DNA of 17,314 nt from Gammaproteobacteria bacterium (GTDB lineage: Bacteria; Pseudomonadota; Gammaproteobacteria; SZUA-229): positions 1 to 17,314 of the forward strand of contig JAGLQT010000143.1 in assembly GCA_023136715.1 (NCBI GenBank), read 5' to 3'. Below are positions 8,230 to 15,393 of this stretch, one piece after another (position 1 is the stretch's first letter; each line of letters begins with the position of its first letter). The position numbers and the translations under genes were made by a program. The notes beneath the pieces are model-generated. The model was not told the DNA's origin. It was given only the letters and a program-made list of their open reading frames with translations, and did no database searches.

Positions 8230-8339
8230 GTCTCAATCCCCATAATCCATTTATTTTAAGTAGTTATAGAACATATTTGTAATTATGCATTAAATATTAG
8301 GCGCAAGTATTGAAAAATTCTAGTTAAATATTGAATTAA
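8230..8339. promoter_or_regulatory. pilM-ponA divergent intergenic region, pil side
   Basis: This strongly AT-rich stretch between divergent genes should carry the pil operon promoter on the minus strand. A TATAAC (minus strand, plus coordinates 8263-8268) is a candidate -10 box, but no convincing -35 hexamer lies at 16-18 bases. No sigma-54 type GG/GC element was seen. The promoter is not resolved. Confidence 0.3.
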
Positions 8340-8368
8340 TCGCCAAAGCGTAGTCAAAAGACTATAAT
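8340..8368 (+). promoter_or_regulatory. candidate ponA promoter with palindrome
   Basis: A consensus -10 TATAAT is at 8363-8368. TCGCCA at 8340-8345 matches four of six -35 bases at the ideal 17-base spacing. The spacer contains a perfect inverted repeat, TAGTC-AAAA-GACTA (8351-8364), whose right arm overlaps the -10 box and could be an operator. The predicted start near 8375 leaves a leader of about 36 bases before the chosen ponA ATG. Confidence 0.55.
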
Positions 8369-8410
8369 TTGCAGCCTATTTTAGACGAGTTAATGTGCGC
8401 GAAAGAAAAT

Positions 8411-10969
8411 ATGAAGCTGATTAAAACACTCAAATACGGTCTGATTGCGTCATCGGCAATTGCAGTGCTCTCGTTGGCTTCTCTATTTGCCTTATATTTT
8501 TATCTTGCACCTCAATTACCCTCTATTGAAGGCTTAAGCGATACTCGGCTGCAAGTTCCATTGCGTATATATAGCAGTGATGGGGCTTTATTGGGGGAAT
8601 TTGGTGAGAAAAGACGCACTCCAAAAAAACTCGAAGAAATTCCTGAGTTAATGCAGCATGCATTTCTAGCGGCTGAGGATAATCGTTTTTATGATCACGG
8701 TGGCGTAGATTATCAGGGGATATTGCGAGCCGTGATTAATTTGATTAAAACCGGTGAGCGAGGCCAGGGTGGTAGTACTATCACCATGCAGTTGGCGAGA
8801 AATTTCTATCTCAGTAAAGAAAAAACTTATACACGTAAGATCAGAGAGATTTTTCTAGCATTTAAAATTGAGCGTGAACTGAGTAAGCAACAAATCCTTG
8901 AGCTCTATTTAAATAAAATTTATCTGGGTAAGCGGGCTTATGGTGTGGCCGCGGCCTCACAGATTTATTATGGTAAAGAGCTGTGTGAGCTGAGTGTTGC
9001 ACAGGTAGCCATGATTGCAGGTTTACCCAAAGCTCCATCGCGTTACAACCCTATTGTTAACCCTGATCGTGCATTAACTCGGCGTAATTATGTGTTGTCG
9101 AGGATGCTAGCGTTAGGTTTTATTTCGGATGACGTTTTTGAGCAAGAGGAGATGGCGAGTGTAACCGCTGTGCGTCATCTCAGCCGTATTCAAGTTCAGG
9201 CGCCCTATGTGAATGAAATGGTGCGTGCTGAAATTGTTAAGCAATTTGGTGATGAGGCTTATTCAAGGGGGTTGAATGTCTATACCACTATTGAAGGTAA
9301 GTTGCAGCAGGCGGCCAATGAGAGTTTGTGGAACGGCCTGGTAAATTATGATCGTCGTCACGGTTACCGTGGTGCGGTGCGACATGTTGAGTTGAATGAG
9401 GGTAATCCTGAATCCAGTTTACATAATGATGAGGCTTTGATTGAAATTCTTAAGCATGATGGTGATTTTGGCTCATTTAAACCAGCGCTGGTTCTATCTA
9501 TTCATGATGAGATAGAAAATGGTACATTGAAAGAGGGTTCTGATTTGGGGCGTTACGCCAGGATATTTTTGAAGAATGGTGAAAGAGCTATTTTACCGTT
9601 GCAAGGTATTGCTTGGGCTCGACCTTATATTAGTTTGAATCGTGTTGGTAGCGAGCCGAAACGTATCGATGAGGTTTTGCGTGCAGGTGATGTTATCTGG
9701 GTGTCTAAGCAGGAAGATAATACCTGGGCTTTAGCTCAGGTCCCCGAAGTGCAGGGTGCTCTGGTGGCGATCGCGCCGAATGATGGAGCTATTCAAGCAC
9801 TTAAAGGCGGTTTGAATTTTAATCGCAGTAAATTTAATCGCGCCACACAGGCCAGGCGTCAGGCTGGCTCAGGTTTTAAACCGGTGATTTATTCATCGGC
9901 GTTGTCGAAATCGTTCACGCCCGCAAGCCTTATTAATGACGCACCTGTTGTTTTTGAAGACGAGGCGCTGGAAGCTTCCTGGCGACCAGAAAATTACAGT
10001 GGCAAGTTTTTTGGCCCGACTCGGTTACGTAAAGCCTTGTACAAATCTCGTAACCTGGTTTCTATTCGATTGTTGCGTTCAATCGGCGTGAATTATGCAA
10101 CTAATTTTGCGCGTAATTTTGGTTTTGATAATAAGGGGCTACCACACGATTTATCACTGGCATTGGGCAGTTGTGAGGTGAGTCCTTTACAAATGTCACG
10201 TGCTTATTCGGTGCTCGCTAATGGTGGTTATCTGGTGCAGCCTTATTTGATTGATCGTATTGAGGATATGGATGGCTCGATATTGTTTGAGGCTGATCCG
10301 GCGGTTGCCTGTGTTGCCTGTGAGTTAGCTAAGCGTAATGTTGAGCAGGTAATGCCTGAAGGTAATGAGGAAGAGATATTGCCTGGCCTGGAAGTGGGTA
10401 GTGAGGAAGAAATATTGCCAGGTCTGGATGTGGGCCAAGAGGAAGAAGTCCTGGCGGCATTGCCCAAGCAGGCAGAGCAAACACTGGAGCCTCGTTTAAC
10501 TTATCAGATGAATTCAATATTACAGGATGTGGTGTTGCGAGGAACGGGTCGTAAAGCAATGTCGTTAGGACGTAAGGATCTCGCTGGTAAAACAGGCACC
10601 ACCAATGATCAGCAAGATGCGTGGTTTAATGGTTTTCACCCTGATTTAGTGGCTATAGCATGGGTGGGTTTTGATCAGATGAAACCCCTGGGGGTAAGGG
10701 AAACAGGTTCACAGGCGGCATTGCCTATCTGGATTGATTTTATGAAAGAGGCGTTGGCAGGTGTGCCTGAGAAACGTCTGAAAAGCCCCGAGGGATTGAT
10801 GACGATAAAGATCAATGCTGAAACGGGTGCAGCCGCCACTGATCTGGATAAAGATACTATCTTCGAGATTTTTAGAAGTGAGAACGCACCTAAGGTTGGA
10901 GTGTTGCCACCACCTGGTGTGGATATGGATGTGAAAACGGGCGCGCCGATTCCTGAGCAATTGTTTTAG
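8411..10969 (+). CDS. ponA: bifunctional penicillin-binding protein 1A
   Basis: This inner-membrane class A PBP polymerises lipid II and cross-links peptidoglycan. From the ATG at 8411 it has 852 residues, with a membrane anchor at about 9-32. The GT51 domain carries EDNRFYDH (Glu89), the GQGGSTITMQLARN block and RKIREIFLAFKIE. An OB-like insert lies at about 310-430. The transpeptidase has all three motifs: SGFK (Ser487, Lys490), SRN (546-548) and KTGT (from 727). Between SRN and KTG is a Glu-rich insert of tandem 12-residue repeats (652-686), preceded by a CVAC pair (634-637). The start was chosen for the normal short cytoplasmic tail (MKLIKTLKYG); an ATG at 8393 or TTG at 8369 would add 6 or 14 residues. 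It is divergent from pilM, as in many gammaproteobacteria. Confidence 0.95.
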   Translation: MKLIKTLKYGLIASSAIAVLSLASLFALYFYLAPQLPSIEGLSDTRLQVPLRIYSSDGALLGEFGEKRRTPKKLEEIPELMQHAFLAAEDNRFYDHGGVDYQGILRAVINLIKTGERGQGGSTITMQLARNFYLSKEKTYTRKIREIFLAFKIERELSKQQILELYLNKIYLGKRAYGVAAASQIYYGKELCELSVAQVAMIAGLPKAPSRYNPIVNPDRALTRRNYVLSRMLALGFISDDVFEQEEMASVTAVRHLSRIQVQAPYVNEMVRAEIVKQFGDEAYSRGLNVYTTIEGKLQQAANESLWNGLVNYDRRHGYRGAVRHVELNEGNPESSLHNDEALIEILKHDGDFGSFKPALVLSIHDEIENGTLKEGSDLGRYARIFLKNGERAILPLQGIAWARPYISLNRVGSEPKRIDEVLRAGDVIWVSKQEDNTWALAQVPEVQGALVAIAPNDGAIQALKGGLNFNRSKFNRATQARRQAGSGFKPVIYSSALSKSFTPASLINDAPVVFEDEALEASWRPENYSGKFFGPTRLRKALYKSRNLVSIRLLRSIGVNYATNFARNFGFDNKGLPHDLSLALGSCEVSPLQMSRAYSVLANGGYLVQPYLIDRIEDMDGSILFEADPAVACVACELAKRNVEQVMPEGNEEEILPGLEVGSEEEILPGLDVGQEEEVLAALPKQAEQTLEPRLTYQMNSILQDVVLRGTGRKAMSLGRKDLAGKTGTTNDQQDAWFNGFHPDLVAIAWVGFDQMKPLGVRETGSQAALPIWIDFMKEALAGVPEKRLKSPEGLMTIKINAETGAAATDLDKDTIFEIFRSENAPKVGVLPPPGVDMDVKTGAPIPEQLF
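10364..10468 (+). repeat. 36-bp tandem repeat inside ponA
   Basis: Two full 36-bp units (10364-10399 and 10400-10435) and a degenerate third (10436-10468) encode the repeated peptide EEEILPGL(E/D)VG. The copies differ mostly at third codon positions, so the duplication is not brand new and the peptide has probably been kept by selection. The array lies in the transpeptidase domain just before the helix that leads to KTG. Confidence 0.85.
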
Positions 10970-11023
10970 AGTGATGTTACCAGGCCACGGTGTCCTTTAG
11001 TTTTTGTAGGGGCGTGGTCGCTG
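10970..11023. other. convergent ponA-hemE gap
   Basis: This 54-base spacer lies between the convergent ponA and hemE stops. The only dyad found is CCACG/CGTGG with a loop of over 20 bases and no T-run in either direction, so no credible intrinsic terminator is seen. Confidence 0.5.
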
Positions 11024-12100
11024 TTAGCGGTGGTACTGGGCGCTTTCCTGATGCACGGTATCAACCAGTGCTTTAACGTTCTCGGGATTAATGTTTGGCG
11101 TGATGCCATGACCGAGATTGAAAACATGGCCTGAGCCATGACCATAGGACGCCAGAATGCGAGCAGCCTCAGCTTTAATAACTTCAGGTGAGGCGCCCAT
11201 TGCAGCAGGATCCATATTGCCCTGCAGCGCCACTTTGTCACCAACCTGTTCGCGTGCGACACCAATATCAATCGTCCAGTCCAGTCCCAGTGCATCACAG
11301 CCAGTTGCTGCGATGTCTTTTAACCAGAGTCCACCGCCCTTGGTGAACAGGGTGACGGGGATTTTCTGACCATTAACTTCACGAGTTAGCTGATCAACGA
11401 TTTTCTGCATATAGGCGAGTGAAAATTCTTTGTAGTGTGCGTCACTGAGTGCGCCGCCCCAGCTATCAAAAATCATCACCGCCTGTGCGCCGGCTGCAAT
11501 TTGTGCGTTTAAATAAGAAGCGACTGAATCGGCTAAAACAGAGAGCAGTTGATGCGCTGATTTAGGGTCTTCGAATAACAGTCCTTTAATTTTCGAGAAA
11601 GTTTTACTGCTGCCACCTTCAACCATGTAAGTGGCCAGCGTCCAGGGGCTGCCGGAAAAACCAATCAAAGGCACATCGCCGTTCAACTCTTTTCTGATCA
11701 GGCTAACCGCGTCAATCACGTAAGATAATTCACCGTGCGGATCGGGCACACCCAGTTTGGCAATGTCGGCGGCACTTTGAATAGTTGATTTGAATTTAGG
11801 GCCTTCGCCTTCTTCAAAATACAGACCTAAACCCATGGCATCAGGAATGGTCAGAATATCTGAGAACAGGATAGCGGCATCCAGATCAAAACGACGCAGT
11901 GGCTGCAATGTGACTTCGCAAGCCAGGTCAGGCGTGCTGCACAAGGTCATGAAGTCGCCGGCTTGCTCTCGTATTTTTCGGTACTCGGGCAGATAACGAC
12001 CAGCCTGGCGCATAATCCAGACGGGTGTACGATCTACCGGTTGTCTAAGTAGTGCGCGGAGGAATCGGTCGTTTTTAAGAGGGGGGTAGCTGTTTGACAT
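11024..12100 (-). CDS. hemE: uroporphyrinogen decarboxylase
   Basis: HemE removes four carboxyl groups from uroporphyrinogen III to give coproporphyrinogen III in cytoplasmic heme synthesis. The 358-residue product carries the signature RTPVWIMRQAGRYLPEYR at 24-41, with the substrate-binding Arg31 and Arg35. The catalytic Asp81 lies in LFSDIL. Further conserved blocks are GFSGSPWTLATYMVEGG, FDSWGGALS and, near the C-terminus, FNLGHGITPN with its conserved His. The ATG at 12100 starts one base after the yqeY stop, so translation is probably coupled. The frame continues upstream by 21 codons through yqeY, but that extension is not family-like. It is last in the unit rpsU-yqeY-hemE. Confidence 0.96.
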   Translation of the reverse strand: MSNSYPPLKNDRFLRALLRQPVDRTPVWIMRQAGRYLPEYRKIREQAGDFMTLCSTPDLACEVTLQPLRRFDLDAAILFSDILTIPDAMGLGLYFEEGEGPKFKSTIQSAADIAKLGVPDPHGELSYVIDAVSLIRKELNGDVPLIGFSGSPWTLATYMVEGGSSKTFSKIKGLLFEDPKSAHQLLSVLADSVASYLNAQIAAGAQAVMIFDSWGGALSDAHYKEFSLAYMQKIVDQLTREVNGQKIPVTLFTKGGGLWLKDIAATGCDALGLDWTIDIGVAREQVGDKVALQGNMDPAAMGASPEVIKAEAARILASYGHGSGHVFNLGHGITPNINPENVKALVDTVHQESAQYHR

Positions 12101-12101
12101 A

Positions 12102-12554
12102 TCAGGCAGAAAGAATAGCTTTGATCTGTCCGCTGATCGCACCGACATCGCCACGACCCACAACCTGCGGTCTTACGATACCCATCACCTTGCCCATATC
12201 TTTTATAGATTCGGCACCGGTTTTGCTAATCGCATCTTTAATGATCGCTTCGACTTCTTCTTCGCTGAGCGCCTGAGGCAAGAAGGTTTGAATAACATCG
12301 ATTTCGGCTTGCTCAATTTTGGTCAGATCATCACGACCTGCTTTATCAAACATACCGATAGATTCACGGCGTTGCTTGACCATTTTGTCAAGAATACCGA
12401 TGACGCGGGTGTCGTCCAGTTCAACGCGCTCATCCACTTCAACCTGCTTTAAAGCAGATAGTATTAGGCGAATGACGCCAAGACGTGGCTTATCGCCAGC
12501 TTTCATGGCCGCTTTCATCGCATCCTGTAGACTGGTTTTCAGGGCGCTACTCAT
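12102..12554 (-). CDS. yqeY: GatB/YqeY domain protein
   Basis: This 150-residue cytoplasmic protein belongs to the YqeY family, which resembles the tail domain of the GatB amidotransferase subunit; its cellular role is not well established. Typical features are the N-terminal helix with KTSLQDAMKAAMKAGDK, then RLGVIRLILSALKQVEVDER, the basic KMVKQRRESIGMF segment, the IQTFLPQALSEEEV block and the C-terminal MGKVMGIV. It starts 18 bases after rpsU with a GGA-containing ribosome binding site, and ends one base before hemE. The rpsU-yqeY pairing is common. The usual followers dnaG and rpoD are absent. Confidence 0.92.
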   Translation of the reverse strand: MSSALKTSLQDAMKAAMKAGDKPRLGVIRLILSALKQVEVDERVELDDTRVIGILDKMVKQRRESIGMFDKAGRDDLTKIEQAEIDVIQTFLPQALSEEEVEAIIKDAISKTGAESIKDMGKVMGIVRPQVVGRGDVGAISGQIKAILSA

Positions 12555-12572
12555 AGCGTGCTGATTCCGGTA

Positions 12573-12803
12573 TTAACGTCTACGTTGATGAGGTGAGCGA
12601 GCGAACTTGCTGCGTTCTTTAGACAGTTGTTTCAGGTGACGCTTAACAGCAGCGGCAGCTTTGCGTTTGCGTTCTGTAGTGGGTTTTTCGTAAGCTTCGC
12701 GACTGCGAACTTCGGTCAAAACACCGGCTTTCTCACAAGAGCGTTTGAAGCGACGTAGTGCAACGTCAAAAGGTTCGTTTTCTTTAACACGTATTGCTGG
12801 CAT
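12573..12803 (-). CDS. rpsU: 30S ribosomal protein S21
   Basis: S21 is a small basic protein of the 30S platform near the anti-Shine-Dalgarno end of 16S rRNA, involved in translation initiation. The 76 residues match the family closely: NEPFDVALRRFKRSCEKAGV and YEKPTTERKRK are near-invariant. The tail differs from the 71-residue enterobacterial form, ending in SPHQRRR. The ATG at 12803 is used because it gives the universal MP-x-I start and has a GAG ribosome binding site; the frame continues upstream 13 codons without family similarity. It is the first gene of rpsU-yqeY-hemE, divergent from tsaD, a widely conserved arrangement. Confidence 0.97.
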   Translation of the reverse strand: MPAIRVKENEPFDVALRRFKRSCEKAGVLTEVRSREAYEKPTTERKRKAAAAVKRHLKQLSKERSKFARSPHQRRR

Positions 12804-12828
12804 AGTTGTTCTCAAAAATACAAATACA

Positions 12829-12852
12829 TAAAAAATCCGCATCCAGGTGCGG
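12829..12852 (-). terminator. terminator-like hairpin in the rpsU leader
   Basis: Read on the minus strand, CCGCA-CCTGGA-TGCGG (12852-12837) is a 5-bp GC-rich stem with a six-base loop, followed by A and six T. It lies between the candidate rpsU promoter and the start codon, so it could attenuate transcription of rpsU-yqeY-hemE. The short stem makes it a weak terminator at best. Confidence 0.4.
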
Positions 12853-12862
12853 TGAACGGCGT

Positions 12863-12891
12863 AGTATATCTTACTTTTACCAAAACCCCAA
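12863..12891 (-). promoter_or_regulatory. candidate rpsU promoter
   Basis: On the minus strand TTGGGG (12891-12886) and TATACT (12868-12863) are separated by exactly 17 bases. The -10 matches five of six consensus bases and the -35 three of six. The predicted start near 12856 gives a leader of about 50 bases containing the hairpin. Confidence 0.5.
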
Positions 12892-12907
12892 AGCCTAAGA
12901 GAGTGAA

Positions 12908-13951
12908 ATGATTGTTCTTGGAATTGAAAGCTCCTGTGATGAGACAGGAATTGCGTTATATGACAGTGAAAAAGGCCTGATTTCTCACGTATTGCACAGC
13001 CAGATTGAGCTGCACGCTGAATATGGTGGGGTCGTGCCTGAGCTGGCTTCGCGGGATCATATTCGTTATCTAGTACCGCTGATGGAACAGGCCTTGCAGC
13101 AAGCTGGCCTTACTCGCGATGATATAGATGGTGTGGCTTACACCGCTGGCCCCGGCCTGATCGGTGCGCTGATGTCGGGTGCCTGCGTCGGTCGCAGCCT
13201 GGCCTGGGCGTTGGATGTGCCGGCGACTGAGGTGCATCATATGGAAGGCCATTTGTTGGCACCCATGCTGGAAGAAAATCCACCTGAATTCCCCTTTGTC
13301 GCCTTGCTAGTTTCCGGCGGGCACACTTTGTTGGCGCACGTTACCGGTGTGGGCGAGTATAAATTGCTGGGGCAAAGTCTGGATGATGCTGCCGGTGAGG
13401 CTTTTGATAAAACCGCTAAAATGCTGGGACTCGGCTACCCCGGTGGGCCGGTGTTGGCCAAATTGGCTGAACAGGGAACGGCGGGTGTCTTCAAGTTTCC
13501 ACGGCCAATGACCGATCGTCCCGGACTGGATATGAGTTTTAGCGGCTTAAAAACTTTTTCACTCAATACCTGGCAGAAATTAAAGATCGAGCATGAGGGG
13601 CAGGCAGAAAAATTAGCGCAGGCTCAGGCTGATGTGGCCAGGGCTTTTGAAGAAGCGGTGGTCGCTACGCTGTCGATCAAATGCAAACGGGCAATCCAGC
13701 AGACGCACTGCAAAACCCTGGTGATTGCTGGTGGTGTCGGTGCCAATCAACATCTGCGCCAGCAGTTGGCAAAAATGATGAAAAAAGAAGGTGGCGAGCT
13801 GTATTATCCGCGCATCGAATTTTGTACCGATAATGGCGCGATGATTGCCTACGTCGGTTGCCTGCGCCTGATGGCGGGTGAAAACAAGGAATTAAGTATC
13901 GATGCGCGTGCGCGCTGGCCGATGGATGAGCTGTCTTCTATTCAGATTTAG
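12908..13951 (+). CDS. tsaD: tRNA t6A37 threonylcarbamoyltransferase
   Basis: TsaD transfers the threonylcarbamoyl group from TC-AMP to A37 of ANN-decoding tRNAs, working with TsaB and TsaE. The 347 residues begin MIVLGIESSCDETG, the family signature. The metal site is HHMEGH, with His111 and His115, and Asp308 in CTDNGAM. Other conserved blocks are GGVVPELASRDH, YTAGPGLIGAL, LLVSGGHT and GGVGAN. The ATG is preceded by a purine-rich AGAGAG site. It is divergent from rpsU across about 100 bases. Its 3' end overlaps plsY by 14 bp on the opposite strand, with the TAG stop inside an AGATTT repeat. Confidence 0.97.
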   Translation: MIVLGIESSCDETGIALYDSEKGLISHVLHSQIELHAEYGGVVPELASRDHIRYLVPLMEQALQQAGLTRDDIDGVAYTAGPGLIGALMSGACVGRSLAWALDVPATEVHHMEGHLLAPMLEENPPEFPFVALLVSGGHTLLAHVTGVGEYKLLGQSLDDAAGEAFDKTAKMLGLGYPGGPVLAKLAEQGTAGVFKFPRPMTDRPGLDMSFSGLKTFSLNTWQKLKIEHEGQAEKLAQAQADVARAFEEAVVATLSIKCKRAIQQTHCKTLVIAGGVGANQHLRQQLAKMMKKEGGELYYPRIEFCTDNGAMIAYVGCLRLMAGENKELSIDARARWPMDELSSIQI

Positions 13952-14537
13952 ATTTAGATTTTGAGTTCTGAATCATTTGTTTGATATTATTGCGATGACG
14001 CCAGATAAGCAGGACAGCCATAAAAGTAACCGCGGTCATTAACACTTCTGAACCATCAAAATACCAGACGATGAAGGGTGATGAAGTCGCTGAAACCAGA
14101 GCAGATAGCCCAGATATTCTGAATAGAAACATCACCAGTCCCCAGACGGCCAGAGCTGCCAGGCCAATCATCCAGTTGGTGCCTAATAAAACACCGTAAA
14201 AAGTTGCCACGCCCTTGCCACCCTTGAAACGATAATACAAAGGGTAAAGGTGACCTAAAAAGGCGGCGATACCGGTGATGGCCAAAGCGGTAATATCGGC
14301 TGAAAGTTGCTGCACGGCTAAAACAGGCAATAAGCCCTTCAACATGTCACCCAATAAGGTAATAATAGCCGCCTTTTTTCCACCGGTGCGTAGCACGTTG
14401 GTGGCACCGGGGTTGTTCGAGCCTACGCCGCGAGGGTCTTCCAGTCCCATCAGTTTGCAGGTGATGATGGCGGTGGAAATCGAGCCGATTAAATAAGCGG
14501 CCAGAGCAAAAAATATATAATTGGGATCAAAGTTCAT
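13938..14537 (-). CDS. plsY: glycerol-3-phosphate acyltransferase
   Basis: PlsY is a multi-pass inner-membrane enzyme that acylates glycerol 3-phosphate with acyl-phosphate from PlsX, the first step of phospholipid synthesis. The 199-residue protein has about five hydrophobic segments. The conserved loops are GSNNPGATNVLR (motif 1, about 39-50), GHLYPLYYRFKGGKGVAT (motif 2, about 94-111) and the YFDGSEVLM loop (motif 3 region). The C-terminus is a soluble SKSKSKSE tail encoded by a hexamer repeat that runs into tsaD. No clear ribosome binding site is visible before the ATG. The neighbourhood next to tsaD is common. Confidence 0.95.
   Translation of the reverse strand: MNFDPNYIFFALAAYLIGSISTAIITCKLMGLEDPRGVGSNNPGATNVLRTGGKKAAIITLLGDMLKGLLPVLAVQQLSADITALAITGIAAFLGHLYPLYYRFKGGKGVATFYGVLLGTNWMIGLAALAVWGLVMFLFRISGLSALVSATSSPFIVWYFDGSEVLMTAVTFMAVLLIWRHRNNIKQMIQNSKSKSKSE
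13944..13961. repeat. AGATTT x3 across the tsaD/plsY overlap
   Basis: Three consecutive AGATTT units (13944-13949, 13950-13955, 13956-13961) span the convergent 3' ends. On the plus strand the first two supply the final Ile codon and the TAG stop of tsaD; on the minus strand all three encode the Ser-Lys repeats of PlsY. Confidence 0.85.
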
Positions 14538-14567
14538 AGTGCTGGAAAATGTGTTTCAGTAAAAACG

Positions 14568-14573
14568 TATAAT
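14568..14573 (+). promoter_or_regulatory. candidate bioH -10 box
   Basis: A perfect TATAAT lies 43 bases before the chosen bioH start. It overlaps the earlier in-frame ATG at 14572, which argues against that start. No good -35 was found at 16-18 bases, so the promoter is tentative. Confidence 0.35.
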
Positions 14574-14616
14574 GTTGCTAAAAATCGAGAGCAAGCTTAC
14601 CTCAGGTCATCAATTA

Positions 14617-15393
14617 ATGCCGCCCCAGAATAATAGAAAAGCAAATCTAGGAAAAGTAACCTGTGTGTTTGTACATGGCTGGGCGATGAACGGTGCCGTC
14701 TGGGAGGGCTGTTTCGATTTGCTGCCCGACTGGATCGACGTGATTCAGGTCGATTTGCCCGGACACGGCACCATGGCCGATGTTAAAGCAGAAAGTATTA
14801 ATGATTATGTACAGGCGCTGGCCGCGCTGGTGAATCGCCCCGTCATCTGGGTGGGCTGGTCGTTGGGTGGGCTGGCGGTGTTGCAGCTGGTCAGGGATTA
14901 TCCAGAACGCGTTGCAGGTTTATTCATGGTCGCGAGTACGCCCTGTTTTGTTCAGAAAGAAGACTGGCCATGCGCGGTAGATAAAAATGTCTTCGAGTTA
15001 TTTGCTGATTCACTGGAAAAAGATACCGATGCCACCATCAAACGTTTTCTAGCATTGCAGGTAAAAGGCTCGGGCGTGGCCATGAGTACGGTTCGTCAAT
15101 TGCAGCAGTCATTGCAACAACGCGGTCGTGCATCCATCGAAGCGCTGCGCTCGGGTCTGGATATCCTGGCGACAACGGATTTGCGCATTGAGCTGCCTTA
15201 TTTAAATTGTCCGGTGACATGGTTATTGGGTGGGCGCGATACGCTGGTGCCGGTTTCTGTGTCGGAAGAATTAAAAACCTTGCAGCCTAATATAAAAACC
15301 ATCATTGAAAAAGAAGCGGCGCATGCACCTTTTATTTCGCACCCAGAAAACTTTGCCGCAGCGCTAATCGAATTTGCAGAAGGTTTACGATGA
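14617..15393 (+). CDS. bioH: pimeloyl-ACP methyl ester carboxylesterase
   Basis: BioH hydrolyses the methyl ester of pimeloyl-ACP, ending the BioC-BioH route to the biotin precursor. It is an alpha/beta hydrolase of 258 residues, close to the 256 of Escherichia coli. The HGWAMNGAVW oxyanion region is at 20-29. The nucleophile is Ser82 in GWSLGG, with Asp208 (GGRDTLVP) and His236 (AAHAPFISHP) completing the triad. The ATG at 14617 (MPPQNN) is preferred over the in-frame ATG at 14572: it has AGGT nine bases upstream, gives family length and puts the serine at the expected position. Its stop overlaps the bioC start (ATGA). Confidence 0.93.
   Translation: MPPQNNRKANLGKVTCVFVHGWAMNGAVWEGCFDLLPDWIDVIQVDLPGHGTMADVKAESINDYVQALAALVNRPVIWVGWSLGGLAVLQLVRDYPERVAGLFMVASTPCFVQKEDWPCAVDKNVFELFADSLEKDTDATIKRFLALQVKGSGVAMSTVRQLQQSLQQRGRASIEALRSGLDILATTDLRIELPYLNCPVTWLLGGRDTLVPVSVSEELKTLQPNIKTIIEKEAAHAPFISHPENFAAALIEFAEGLR

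Noticed and set aside
10243..10467. Antisense ORF with SRPGNISSSLP repeats
   Set aside because: It is the complementary-strand reading of the ponA 36-bp repeat. The transpeptidase gene explains the region fully.
10966..11298. 110-codon ORF on the minus strand, overlapping the hemE 3' end
   Set aside because: It is an alternative frame of hemE on the same strand, with no family motif or ribosome binding site.
14572..14616. Longer bioH start at 14572
   Set aside because: That ATG overlaps a TATAAT box and adds 15 residues absent from the family. The 14617 start gives family length and expected catalytic positions.
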